Source of the DNA: JAXMHQ01 sp046346665
Lineage (GTDB): Bacteria > Verrucomicrobiota > Verrucomicrobiia > Limisphaerales > JAXMHQ01
NCBI GenBank assembly: GCA_046346665.1
Contig: JAXMHQ010000032.1
Location: 1 to 59,281, forward strand
Direction of reading: 5' to 3'
Length of the DNA: 59,281 bases
Below, piece by piece: positions 43,572 through 52,169 of this stretch (position 1 is the first letter of the stretch; each line of letters begins with the position of its first letter). The notes beneath the pieces were generated by a model that was not told where the DNA came from, searched no databases, and saw only the letters and a list, made by a program, of their open reading frames with translations. Position numbers and translations under genes: made by a program.

Positions 43572-45638
43572 TCACGGCTGCTGCACCGGGCCGATGAGCG
43601 GCGTGCGGACCGGCTTGGCCAATCCGTAAAAAACCACCACGCCCTGGCCTGCGCCGAGAGTGGAAAGCGGTTCGGCGTTCCGGTCCAGCACGGACTGGAG
43701 GTTCTGCCAGTTGTTGCCCACCCAGATATTTCCGGCTGGATCAAGGGCCAGGTCCACTTCCATCTGCATACCGCCGCCCACATAACCGCCGGGCGGCGAA
43801 ATGGCGTCGCCCATTTTTTTGCCGGGCGGCCAGGCCTTGGGATTTGCCCCGCACAGCTCCACGATCCCATACTTGTCGCTCACGAGGTTGTTCACCCAGA
43901 CGTTGTCGTCGCCGTCCACGACTACCGCCCATGGGCCGGCCAGGCCATTGCCGCAGATCGGGGAGAAAGGCTGCTCGCTGCCGTCGGGTCGCAGCACTGT
44001 GATGCTGCCGCCTTCCCGGTAGCCGGGGGTTTGCCTCGACATGGCAGTGGTGAGGGTTGGGTCGGGATTGCCATGATCCCGCGCGTCCCACAGCATGTGT
44101 GCCAGGACTTCCGCGCCGCGCCACGAACTGCCGAGGCGGTTGGCGATCCAGACGTTGCCCTGGCTGTCCACCGCGAGCCCGCTGATGCTGTAGCCGGCCT
44201 TGAATTTTTCCACCGTTCCTTCCGGGTCTGACACCGAAAAGCGGCTCACCCAATCGGCGGCGCCGTTGCCGACCCAAATGCGGTTCTGCTGGTCGATCGC
44301 CAGGCTGAAGGGGGCGAGCAGGTGACCGGGATTCTTCAGCGGATCCTTCGAGTGATTTTCAAAGAAGAACTGGACCTTGTCCGGGTCGCCCTGGGGCAGG
44401 TAAACGACCTGAGCGTTCTCGATGTCCAGCGCCCAGATGTCGCCGCTGGGCGTGGCGATGATGCCCTGCATCATGCCGAGTTTGCCGCCGAACGTGTAGC
44501 CTCCCGGCGGCGAAAGCGGCTTGCCGTTATTGTCGAACTTCACGATTGCTTTGCTGCCGTAGGTCGTGGCCCAGCAGTTGTCCTGCGCGTCGATGCAGAG
44601 CCCGAAGCCGATGCCTTCCACGCCGCCGCCGGTGAAGCCATAGGTCATCGGCGAGAGCGGCTTGCCGTTCGGCGCGAACTTGGTGAGGTTGCCCGACCAG
44701 AGGGCGTCCTGGTTCTGGGCGCCGACGATGAAATTGTCCCCAGCCCAAAGATTTCCCTGGCTGTCCAACATCATTTTGCCGGGCGCGCTCAAGCCGCCGC
44801 CGGTGAATTTGAGCGGCAGCACCCAGGCGCTCGGCGCCCAGCTCAGGTAGGGCATGAACGGTGTGGGCCGGAGATTTTTGCCTTTCGGGACGGGATAAAA
44901 CTGGTTCAGGAGGGCGAAGACGCCTTCGGGTTGATACCACGGATGGCGGGCGATGGACACCGCGGCCTGCAGCGTGTTGGTCGGCAGGTTGCCATTGGGG
45001 TCGGACGCCGCCGCGAGGAGACGGCCGGGAGCATCCGGCAATACCCGGGTGATAGCGCCGGCCATGAGGTTCGCAAGCGTGGCAAAGTTGGCCATGGTGG
45101 GCGTCTGGGCGCTATTGAGCGCATCCTGGATGGTGCCGCCGTAGCCTCCCGTTTCCAGGTCCACGAAGTTCGCCACATTCCCGGCGGCGATGCGCAAGCC
45201 CAGCTTCGGTCCGCTCAAAAACTCTCCGTTGAGGAACTGCGCGCAGGTCCAGACGGAAGCGATGGTGGTGAATTCGTTCACCGTGACGGTTTTGGGCGGC
45301 GAACTGCCCAGCACCGCCATCAGGGCGATGGTGTCATTCGCCTTCTTGTCTGCCGCGGCCTGGGGCGTGCCGCCTTTGGCGACGACATAGAGAACGCTGT
45401 CGGCCGGGGCCTGGCCGACGGCGAACTTGAATGCGCCACCAGCGTCGGTGGTGGCCTCGGCCAGTTGTTTCGGCGCGCCGCTGCCCGCGGCATAGAGGGT
45501 CACGGTCGAACCGGCGATCGGCCTGTTCGCGCCTTGCACGCAGCCAGCAATGTCCGTGGCGCGCGCCTGTGCTGCAGAAAGAAGGATCGCGCAGGCGAGT
45601 GCGACGGTACGGAGCGAGTTTTTGAGCGAGTTCTTCAT
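43572..45638 (-). CDS. Exported beta-propeller (NHL/Vgb-like) protein with a carboxypeptidase-like N-terminal domain
   Basis: 688 residues with a signal peptide (ALACAILLSAAQARA). Residues ~28-115 look like a transthyretin/carboxypeptidase-regulatory fold (CVQGANRPIAGSTVTLYAAGSG). After a helical part come propeller blades repeated from ~290 on: LDSQGNLWAGD, IDAQDNCWATTYG, ATPSGDIWALD, IDQQNRIWVGN, VDSQGNVWIANRLG, VDGDDNVWVNN, LDPAGNIWVGNNW. The D..GN.W pattern is typical of NHL/streptogramin-lyase-like propellers, binding platforms rather than one defined activity. Directly after the TGA stop the same frame continues for 17 sensible codons (EVTIVKPADHFAPPSAKQ, then TGA), so the original C-terminus may have been longer. 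Role in the cluster unknown. Confidence 0.82.
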   Translation of the reverse strand: MKNSLKNSLRTVALACAILLSAAQARATDIAGCVQGANRPIAGSTVTLYAAGSGAPKQLAEATTDAGGAFKFAVGQAPADSVLYVVAKGGTPQAAADKKANDTIALMAVLGSSPPKTVTVNEFTTIASVWTCAQFLNGEFLSGPKLGLRIAAGNVANFVDLETGGYGGTIQDALNSAQTPTMANFATLANLMAGAITRVLPDAPGRLLAAASDPNGNLPTNTLQAAVSIARHPWYQPEGVFALLNQFYPVPKGKNLRPTPFMPYLSWAPSAWVLPLKFTGGGLSAPGKMMLDSQGNLWAGDNFIVGAQNQDALWSGNLTKFAPNGKPLSPMTYGFTGGGVEGIGFGLCIDAQDNCWATTYGSKAIVKFDNNGKPLSPPGGYTFGGKLGMMQGIIATPSGDIWALDIENAQVVYLPQGDPDKVQFFFENHSKDPLKNPGHLLAPFSLAIDQQNRIWVGNGAADWVSRFSVSDPEGTVEKFKAGYSISGLAVDSQGNVWIANRLGSSWRGAEVLAHMLWDARDHGNPDPTLTTAMSRQTPGYREGGSITVLRPDGSEQPFSPICGNGLAGPWAVVVDGDDNVWVNNLVSDKYGIVELCGANPKAWPPGKKMGDAISPPGGYVGGGMQMEVDLALDPAGNIWVGNNWQNLQSVLDRNAEPLSTLGAGQGVVVFYGLAKPVRTPLIGPVQQP

Positions 45639-45795
45639 CGTCGTGTTTCCAGTTTTAAAACGGTGCCCCCCTCAGGCCTTGGCCCGCGGTGAAGGCAAAT
45701 ATTTGAGTCTCGTTACCTCGACTCCTGCAAATCCTGTTGTAGGAGCCGACGTGAGGAGGCTCTGACTCGACGGCCAACGGTTCACGGATTGAACT

Positions 45796-45825
45796 CGGCG
45801 GGCGGAGCCATGGCCCCGCCCGCCG
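45796..45825. terminator. GC hairpin downstream of sulfatase B
   Basis: CGGCGGGCGG and CCGCCCGCCG (10 bp, perfect) enclose AGCCATGGCC, itself palindromic in the middle. It lies 22 bases from the sulfatase stop. A neighbouring GGAGCCGACGTGAGGAGGCTC stem at about 45743-45763 may form a second hairpin. Confidence 0.6.
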
Positions 45826-45847
45826 TTGATAGCGAATGCGCGAGGCC

Positions 45848-47527
45848 TTAGTCAATGCCTTCGGCTTTGACGCGCGGCATCTTGACCGGATCCATCGCCG
45901 GCACCGGATTCTCAGGATTCATCAGGTTGGGCTGGAGATCCTTCGACGCGCCGCCCGGGAAACGTTTGATGCTCGGGTACTTCATGATGGATTTGTCGAA
46001 GTCGTAGAGCGCGGGCAGGATCAGGGAAAGCACCCAGCCGTTGTCCTGGCCGGAGTATTTGCCAGGCGAACTCGACATTGCGCGGTAGGAAACCGCGCCG
46101 TTGAATGCCATGTCGTATTTCTCGTAAGGGTCCATCGTGAGGTTGTACACCGCGCCAATGCCACCGAGCGTCTGCTCCGGCCCGAGCCAGGTGTCCTTGG
46201 CCGTCCAGAGATACTTCCAGGCGATCTTGAGATCGGGATTCTCCGGGTCGCCGCCGATGTCAACGCGAATGCCTCCGAAGGATTCGCCGTCAATATACAT
46301 GAAGGAGTTGCGCGCAGAAGAGTGCGACTTTCCGGTGACGTACGCGCTGTTGTCCACGCCGTCGAAGTAAATCGGCTTCCCATTGTTGTCCTGCCATTCG
46401 CCGTGCGGCGGCGGGGTCAGACCCGCCATCGCGGCGGTCGTCGGCCAGACGTCCATGTGCGACATCATCTGGTCGAGAATGGTGCCGGCGGGAATTCGGC
46501 CCGGGGCCCACATCAGGCCCGGAACGCGGAAGGCGCCTTCAAAGGCCGAGCCTTTTTCGCCGCGGAACGGCGTGCACCCGGCATCCGGCCACGCGTCCTG
46601 CCACGCACCGTTGTCCGAGGAGAACACGACAATGGAATCGGGCGCCTCCGCGCGAATGACGTCCATGATGCGGCCGATGTTGGAATCCAGCTCCAGCATC
46701 GAGTCGGAGTAGTTGCCAAGGCGGGACTTGCCCTGGAACTGCTTCGCCGGAGCCGTCGGGTTGTGCATCTTCATGAAATTCACGTCCATGAAGAAGGGTT
46801 TGCTGTCCTTCGCGTGCTGCTTGATGTATTCGATCGCGCTGTCGGCCTGCCGGACGTCGAACTCATGCAGGTAATCGTAGGTGATCCGGGCGACTTTGAC
46901 AGCGGGCTTTCCGGCCACGCCCTCCCATTCGTCCAGGTTGCAGACTTCCTGGTATTCCTTCCAGTAGGCGGCGTTGTATTTCGGGAACCAGGGATGGAAG
47001 TTCGGGGAAGTGTCGTCGTAGGAGTAGACGCCCGGATAGTACGCGGCGAATTCCTTCATCACGTCGAAGCCGTGCTCGATCGGGTACATCTCCGGCTTGT
47101 CACCCAGGTGCCATTTGCCCGAGAAATAAGTCGTGTAGCCGTTTTTCCTGTAGAACTCGGCGATGGTCGGGGTTTCCTTCTTCAGACCGTTTTCGTCGCC
47201 CGGGGCCATCACCACGGACAGCGCGGTGCGGATGGGGATTCGCCCGGTGATGAAGGAGGATCGGCCCGCGGTGCAGCTGGACTGGCCGTACCAACTCGTG
47301 AAGAGCGCGCCTTCCCTGGCGACGCGATCAATGTTGGGAGTGGGGTGCCCGAGCGCCTTGCCGCCACCGGGGTAGCAGCCGAAGTCGCTCCAGCCGACAT
47401 CGTCCATCATGATCATGATGACATTCGGTTTTTTGTCCGCAGCCTGGGAGGTGGCCGTGGCTGCGTAGAGCGCCGCGCCCGCGGTCAGCAGCGACAAGCC
47501 GTAACATTGCAGCTTCTTTGTTTTCAT
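45848..47527 (-). CDS. Exported sulfatase B (arylsulfatase family, CTAGR motif)
   Basis: 559 residues with a signal peptide (GLSLLTAGAALYAATATSQA). Core motifs are NVIMIMMDDVGWSDFGCYPGG, SWYGQSSCTAGRSSFITGR with Cys85 as formylglycine precursor, YFSGKWHLGDKPEMYP with the catalytic Lys/His, NFMKMHNPTAP, and VVFSSDNGAWQDAWPDAG for the second metal site. It belongs to the bacterial arylsulfatase A-like group. The C-terminal part (WKYLWTAKDTWLGPEQTLGG, MDPYEKYDMAFNG) is typical of the family. Together with sulfatase A and the FGE homologue it points to use or remodelling of a sulfated compound outside the cytoplasm. Substrate unknown. Confidence 0.92.
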   Translation of the reverse strand: MKTKKLQCYGLSLLTAGAALYAATATSQAADKKPNVIMIMMDDVGWSDFGCYPGGGKALGHPTPNIDRVAREGALFTSWYGQSSCTAGRSSFITGRIPIRTALSVVMAPGDENGLKKETPTIAEFYRKNGYTTYFSGKWHLGDKPEMYPIEHGFDVMKEFAAYYPGVYSYDDTSPNFHPWFPKYNAAYWKEYQEVCNLDEWEGVAGKPAVKVARITYDYLHEFDVRQADSAIEYIKQHAKDSKPFFMDVNFMKMHNPTAPAKQFQGKSRLGNYSDSMLELDSNIGRIMDVIRAEAPDSIVVFSSDNGAWQDAWPDAGCTPFRGEKGSAFEGAFRVPGLMWAPGRIPAGTILDQMMSHMDVWPTTAAMAGLTPPPHGEWQDNNGKPIYFDGVDNSAYVTGKSHSSARNSFMYIDGESFGGIRVDIGGDPENPDLKIAWKYLWTAKDTWLGPEQTLGGIGAVYNLTMDPYEKYDMAFNGAVSYRAMSSSPGKYSGQDNGWVLSLILPALYDFDKSIMKYPSIKRFPGGASKDLQPNLMNPENPVPAMDPVKMPRVKAEGID

Positions 47528-47576
47528 TCGTATGCGTTTGTTCTTTCTATGTTCCTAACCGGCGAGATTGCTTGCT

Positions 47577-47632
47577 CGCTGGTGAAGCCGCGGGCCGGTC
47601 CGGCACGGACCCGCCCGCGTGATTCACAAGCG
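47577..47632. terminator. GC-rich hairpin after the DUF1254 gene
   Basis: CGCTGGTGAAGCCGCGGGCCGG pairs imperfectly with CCGCCCGCGTGATTCACAAGCG. It resembles the hairpin at 41642-41710 in both arms and sits four bases from the stop of the DUF1254 gene. Confidence 0.6.
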
Positions 47633-47635
47633 ATC

Positions 47636-49207
47636 TTATTCCGCCGGCATGACCCCGGGAGGCCCTTCAAAGGTCGCCCGGTCCTTCAGCGCCTCCGACA
47701 CCGAGGGTTCCGGCGCGTAATTGCGGAAGATGAGATAGAAATCGCCCTTGGGCGTCGGCAGCCAGTTGGCTTCCTTGTCCGCACCCGGGCTGTCCACCTG
47801 CATGTAGAGCGTAATCGATCCGTCCGCGTTCTTCGTCAGCGTGTCGTAGTCGGCAAGGTGATAGCGGTGGATCGGGTTGGGGGTGGTGTAGCTCGTCGCC
47901 TTGTCGTACATCGTGACCGACCAGAATCCCGGCGGCACCGGCTTGGCGTAGGCCATCGGCTGCTTGAGAGTCAGGGTGTATTTCTTCGCGCCGGTCATCG
48001 GCTGGTTGTTGCCGTCGAGCACGCCCGAGTAGTAGATCGCTTCGGTGGAGATGTTCGCGGTGAGGCCGAACACGGCGACGCACAGGCGCGAGAGGTAGTC
48101 GGGGCCGGCGTTGCCCGTGTTGGCCGGCGGGATGACCCAGCCGTGCTTCAGTGTCCCGGCGAGCGGCATGGTGCCCAGCGCCAGGTCCCCGATGGAGGCG
48201 GCGGCTTTTTTCATCTCCGCGAGGATGAGCGGGTTCACGTCTTCGGGCTTCCACTGTTTGCCAAGCTTGATGCCCAGGTATTCGAACTGGGGCAGCACCG
48301 AGGCGATTTCGCTGGCCGGCGGCGGGTTTTCGTTCATTGCCGCCGAGAAAATGCTCCAGAACTGGATCGGGTCGTCAAACTGGCAGTGGCTGGTGGCGAC
48401 GCCGGGGGTCAGCTTGGGCACTTCGTAATGGTAGGCGACGGGTGCGGGGGCCGGGCCGCCGTTGAACTGGGAAAATCCCTGCAGCGTGATCGCCTGGATC
48501 ACTTTCTTCGCAGCCGGCAGATCCGCCTCACCCTTGACGTTCACGCGCGGCTGGAGTTCGATCCAGCGCGTGGGGCAGTCGATGCGCTTGACGCCGTCGG
48601 GCAGCGTGCCGCTCCAGCCCGGGCCGCACAGCGCGAACTTGCCGCCGGTGTAACCGGACGCGCCCCCGGCCGGGTAGGCGAAGGCGGTGCTGTACATGTC
48701 GCAGATCTCGATCATGTAATAGCGGCCCTCGGAGTCCGGCGCGGTCAGGATGACCGGTTCCGGGCCCAGGTCGGCGAACCCGAAGCCATAAATCACGTCG
48801 AGGTTTGGGGAGACATAACCGGATTCAGCGGCGAGCGTCGGCGTGGAGATGTCTTCCATCCGCCAGATGGTGTTCGGCACCGCCTTGGGATTGGGGCCGA
48901 CGGCGACGGTGGACCGCAGGTTATACATCGCCACGAGCGGCGCGGCGTAGGTCGCGGCCTGGACTGCCAGGGAGCCGGTCCAGGCTTCGATGGCCTTGAC
49001 CTGGGCGGGCGACGCTCCGGGAGCCTCCGGCGCGGCATCTTTCGCAGCGGATTCCTTGGGTGGAACGGCGGCAGCGGGGGTAGGGGCCGGTTGCGTCGGG
49101 GTGCTGCACGAAGTGCAGACCAGCGTTGCGGCTGCGGTCAGCAGCACCACGCTGTGGTGGAGCAGGGTTTGTCGTTTCATATTGGTTGTGTTTGTGATTG
49201 AGGTCAT
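47636..49207 (-). CDS. DUF1254/DUF1214 lipoprotein
   Basis: About 523 residues. The ATG at 49207 shares its A with the stop of the upstream response-regulator gene (TGATG); an ATG at 49180 (MKRQTLLHHSV) would start directly at the signal peptide, which ends at LVCTSCS, likely a lipobox. Residues ~70-200 carry DUF1254 features (YVSPNLDVIYGFGFADLGPEPV, YMIEICDMYSTAFAY). The C-terminal half is DUF1214 (PPGFWSVTMYDKATSY, IHRYHLADYDTLTKNADGS, NWLPTPKGDFYLIFRNYAPE). The family is widespread and exported; its biochemical role is not established. It sits between the regulators and the sulfatases, so it belongs to the same regulated block. Confidence 0.88.
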   Translation of the reverse strand: MTSITNTTNMKRQTLLHHSVVLLTAAATLVCTSCSTPTQPAPTPAAAVPPKESAAKDAAPEAPGASPAQVKAIEAWTGSLAVQAATYAAPLVAMYNLRSTVAVGPNPKAVPNTIWRMEDISTPTLAAESGYVSPNLDVIYGFGFADLGPEPVILTAPDSEGRYYMIEICDMYSTAFAYPAGGASGYTGGKFALCGPGWSGTLPDGVKRIDCPTRWIELQPRVNVKGEADLPAAKKVIQAITLQGFSQFNGGPAPAPVAYHYEVPKLTPGVATSHCQFDDPIQFWSIFSAAMNENPPPASEIASVLPQFEYLGIKLGKQWKPEDVNPLILAEMKKAAASIGDLALGTMPLAGTLKHGWVIPPANTGNAGPDYLSRLCVAVFGLTANISTEAIYYSGVLDGNNQPMTGAKKYTLTLKQPMAYAKPVPPGFWSVTMYDKATSYTTPNPIHRYHLADYDTLTKNADGSITLYMQVDSPGADKEANWLPTPKGDFYLIFRNYAPEPSVSEALKDRATFEGPPGVMPAE

Positions 49208-49632
49208 CAATTGAAGTTCTCTTGGGTTTTGCCGTCTCCGGACGGAGGAAGGCTGGCTCCGGGCTGGCCGAGTGCCGTGCGGACAGCTTCGATCAGCCGG
49301 CTTCCGGGAAAGGGTTTTCTGAGGTAGGCCACGCAGCCGCAATCGCGTGCCCGGGCCTGCGTTGCCGCCTCGTCGTGGGCGGTGATGAACGCCATCGGCA
49401 ACTCCGGACTTTCGCTATGAATACGTCGCTGCAGGTCGAACCCGGACATTCCGCGGAGCTGGATGTCGGTGACCACCAGCCGCGCGCAGCCGTGGTCCGG
49501 ATCGTCCAGGTAGGATTCCGCGGAGAAATAGGTTCGCACGTCGTAACCCGCCACCCGCAGGAGGCGGCTCAACGCTTCACCCATGCTTTCGTCGTCATCG
49601 ACGACTGCGATAAAGGATGGAATCTCCGGCAC
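49207..49632 (-). CDS. Single-domain response regulator
   Basis: 141 residues consisting of one receiver domain: FIAVVDDDESMGEALSRLL with the acidic pair, RLVVTDIQLRGMSGFDLQRR with the phosphoacceptor Asp, LPMAFITAHD with the Thr, and CVAYLRKPFPGSRLIEAV with the Lys. There is no output domain, as in CheY or FixJ-like stand-alone receivers, so it may act as a phosphate sink or intermediate for the kinase at 50352. It lies 48 bases downstream of the LuxR-type regulator and is coupled to the DUF1254 gene. Confidence 0.9.
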   Translation of the reverse strand: MPEIPSFIAVVDDDESMGEALSRLLRVAGYDVRTYFSAESYLDDPDHGCARLVVTDIQLRGMSGFDLQRRIHSESPELPMAFITAHDEAATQARARDCGCVAYLRKPFPGSRLIEAVRTALGQPGASLPPSGDGKTQENFN

Positions 49633-49680
49633 CGGACGACCATCGCAGAAAACCCAGGCTGGTCGCTATACTGCTTTGGT

Positions 49681-50340
49681 TTAGAGCTCTGCGGCCCGGG
49701 CGCGATCCCCGGCAATCCCACGAACGGAACCGAATTCCTGGGCGACGCGGCCCAGCTCCGCAGGCGAGTGGACCTGGAGTTTTTCCATGACGCTGGCGCG
49801 ATGCACTTTGATCGTGCCTTCGGCGGCCCCGAGTTCGGCGGCGATCTCCTTGTTCAGTTTTCCGGCGACCACCAGCGCGACGACTTCGCGCTCGCGGGGC
49901 GTCAGCGATTCGAAACGCCGGCGAAAGTTGCGGTGGTGGGCGTGTCGCGCAAACGCCGCCGCGTCCCGGGCCAGGGCGCGTTCCACCGCGGCCAGCAGGT
50001 CCTCCTTGCGGGGGGGCTTTGTGAGGAAATCCTCGGCGCCGCCTTTCATGGCGTGAACGGAGGTGGGGATGTCGCCGTGGCCGGTGAGGAAAATGACCGG
50101 GAGCGGATTATCGCCGCGAGCGAGCGCCGACTGCAGTTCAAGACCGCTCACGACCGGCATCCGCAAGTCGGCCACGACACAGCCGCGATCTTGTGGCCCG
50201 TGCTGCGCCAGAAATTCCGTGGCGGAGGCGAATGTTCGCACGGCATAACCCGCCAGAGTCAGGAGACGCGACAACGCCCGGAGCAGAGAGGCATCATCAT
50301 CCACGAGATACACAACGGGACTGGCAGCGTGTTCGCTCAT
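49681..50340 (-). CDS. FixJ/NarL-type response regulator with LuxR DNA-binding domain
   Basis: 219 residues. The receiver (1-125) has VVYLVDDDASLLRALSRLL, CVVADLRMPVVSGLELQ with the Asp, LPVIFLTGHGDIPTSVHAM and DFLTKPPRKEDLL with the Lys. The LuxR-type helix-turn-helix is SLTPREREVVALVVAGKLNKEIAAELG followed by AEGTIKVHRASVMEKLQV. The gene lies 11 bases downstream of the histidine kinase, forming a cognate FixL/FixJ-like pair. As the first regulator in a co-directional block it most simply controls the DUF1254, sulfatase and export genes downstream (inference). The receiver resembles that at 1-396 (shared FLTGRGDIP/FLTGHGDIP). Confidence 0.93.
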   Translation of the reverse strand: MSEHAASPVVYLVDDDASLLRALSRLLTLAGYAVRTFASATEFLAQHGPQDRGCVVADLRMPVVSGLELQSALARGDNPLPVIFLTGHGDIPTSVHAMKGGAEDFLTKPPRKEDLLAAVERALARDAAAFARHAHHRNFRRRFESLTPREREVVALVVAGKLNKEIAAELGAAEGTIKVHRASVMEKLQVHSPAELGRVAQEFGSVRGIAGDRARAAEL

Positions 50341-50351
50341 GTGTTTCGTCT

Positions 50352-52169
50352 TTAACGACTTACAGGCAATGTAAACCGCGCGGTCACCCCTTGGTCAAGA
50401 TTGTTTTCAAGCGAAATCCTCCCGCCATGCGCCTCAATGATAGAGCGGCAGATCGACAATCCCAGGCCCAACCCCCCTGGCTTGCTGGTGTGGAAAGGAT
50501 CGAAAACCCGGCTCACGTTGCCCGGGGGTATGCCGACCCCTGTGTCGCTGAGCGAGATCTCGACCGTGGCCGGATCGGGTTGCGTGGCCCGGATGAGAAT
50601 GCGGCGGAGCGGAACCGGACAAGTGCTCATGGCATCCATGGCATTGACGAGCAAATTGACCAGCACCTGCTGCAAATGGATGCGATCTCCCCTCACGCGT
50701 GGCAGGGCGGGAGAAAAATCGAAGCCAATGCTGACGTGGCGCGACACTGCGTCGGCGCTGACCAGCTTTACCGCCTCGTCCGCAACTTGGGCCAGTTCGA
50801 GCGGTTGCATTTGCAGCTCCCGCCGCCGCAGGAAGGCGCGCACGCCATGAATGATTTCTCCGGCGCGCAGATCGTCCCGGCGGATGTCCGCGAGGATGCT
50901 CCGCAACTCGGCCAGATTGGGCGTCTCGCTTTGCAGGTGCAGTTCCGCGGCATCCGCGTTGGCGAGAATGGCGCCCAGCGGCTGGTTGAGTTCGTGCGCG
51001 AGGGAACCGGAGATTTCACCCAGCGTCGTCACGCGGGAGAGATGCGCCACTTCGCTGCGCTGTTGCGCCACCTCCATTTCCGCCAGCCGGCGTTGAGTGA
51101 TATCCAGCGAAACGTCGCGCATGCGGAGCGCTTTGCCTGAAGGGCCAAACTCGACGCGTCCCCGGGAGGCGATCCAACGCGTTCCGCCGCCCGGCAGCAT
51201 TACGCGATATTCCGTATCATAGCCGCCTTCGCCACCGATGGCCTTCGCCTGGGCTTGACGGACGACTTCACGGTCTTCTGAGTGAAGCCTGGCCAGGTAA
51301 CCGTCAAAATCAATCGGCTCCGTCTTCGAAAAACCCAGCAAGGCGCGCCACTGGTCGGTCGCCCAGACTTCGTTCCGCACGAGGTCGCGAATCCAGATGC
51401 CCAGGCTCGCCGCCTCGGCGGTCAGGGACATTCGTTGCTCATATTCGCGCAAATCGCTGGAAAGTCGCGCCGCGTTCAAAACGTCATCACTCAACTCCAT
51501 ACCCATGGCCACGAGGATGGCGAGATAGGCAAAACTAAGAAGATAGGGGGTTCGCAGGATTTCTGCGTCCACCAGTGCCGCTTGGGTGCCGCCGACCAAA
51601 ACAAAAAATGTGATGGTTCCTCCAACCACCGCCGCTCGTCGGCGTGCGCCGCGACGCCAGAGCGTGCGGGTAGCATCCGCCACGAACACGAGCAGTAGAA
51701 AGACGCCCAGGTAAAAAACGGCGTTCCACGGATTATTCACACCATCGGCATCCGTGTAGATCGCCCCACCGAAGGTTGGTATTTTTTTGATGCTGGTGAG
51801 CTGGAGGTAAACCAGTTTTGGCTGCGGCAACAAATCCGCGATCAAAGCCCCGCACGACAGGCCGGAGGCCAGCAATGCGAGCCATTTTCTGCCAGTGCCA
51901 AAGAACACCCACACAAACGCTGCCGTGGTCGCCACCTGCAAACCCGCCATGATGTCCAACCAACGCAGCCAAACCAGATACTGCGCGGGGGTCTCGGCAC
52001 AGGCTAGAGCCATTTCACAACCTGCGTAAACCGCCACCACGAATGCATTCAGGGCGAACAGCAAATGAGCTGCGCCCGGCGTGCGGCGGAGCCCAACCCG
52101 CAACTGGATCGCCCCCATCGTGACGCATGCGCCAATTACCAGTGGCCACGCAATGGTCATCCAGGTCAT
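50352..52169 (-). CDS. Membrane-bound PAS sensor histidine kinase
   Basis: 605 residues. The N-terminal ~230 residues hold about seven membrane helices (IAWPLVIGACVTMGAIQLRVG, HLLFALNAFVVAVYAGCEMAL, and so on), a MASE-like integral sensor. A PAS domain (SLGIWIRDLVRNEVWATDQWR to LRMRDVSLDITQRRLAEMEVA) precedes the H-box ISGSLAHELNQPLGAILANAD. The HATPase follows with NLLVNAMDAM, DTGVGIPPGN and GGLGLGLSICRSIIEAHGG. All key residues are present. It is homologous along its whole length to the kinase at 749-2592, here with an intact N-terminus. It heads the island's co-directional gene block and pairs with the regulator 11 bases downstream. The signal is unknown. Confidence 0.93.
   Translation of the reverse strand: MTWMTIAWPLVIGACVTMGAIQLRVGLRRTPGAAHLLFALNAFVVAVYAGCEMALACAETPAQYLVWLRWLDIMAGLQVATTAAFVWVFFGTGRKWLALLASGLSCGALIADLLPQPKLVYLQLTSIKKIPTFGGAIYTDADGVNNPWNAVFYLGVFLLLVFVADATRTLWRRGARRRAAVVGGTITFFVLVGGTQAALVDAEILRTPYLLSFAYLAILVAMGMELSDDVLNAARLSSDLREYEQRMSLTAEAASLGIWIRDLVRNEVWATDQWRALLGFSKTEPIDFDGYLARLHSEDREVVRQAQAKAIGGEGGYDTEYRVMLPGGGTRWIASRGRVEFGPSGKALRMRDVSLDITQRRLAEMEVAQQRSEVAHLSRVTTLGEISGSLAHELNQPLGAILANADAAELHLQSETPNLAELRSILADIRRDDLRAGEIIHGVRAFLRRRELQMQPLELAQVADEAVKLVSADAVSRHVSIGFDFSPALPRVRGDRIHLQQVLVNLLVNAMDAMSTCPVPLRRILIRATQPDPATVEISLSDTGVGIPPGNVSRVFDPFHTSKPGGLGLGLSICRSIIEAHGGRISLENNLDQGVTARFTLPVSR

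Noticed and set aside
45836..49201. 1,121-residue plus-strand open frame across sulfatase B and the DUF1254 gene
   Set aside because: The opposite strand encodes two families with full motif sets and signal peptides; the long frame reflects codon bias (Arg/His/Val-rich, no motifs).
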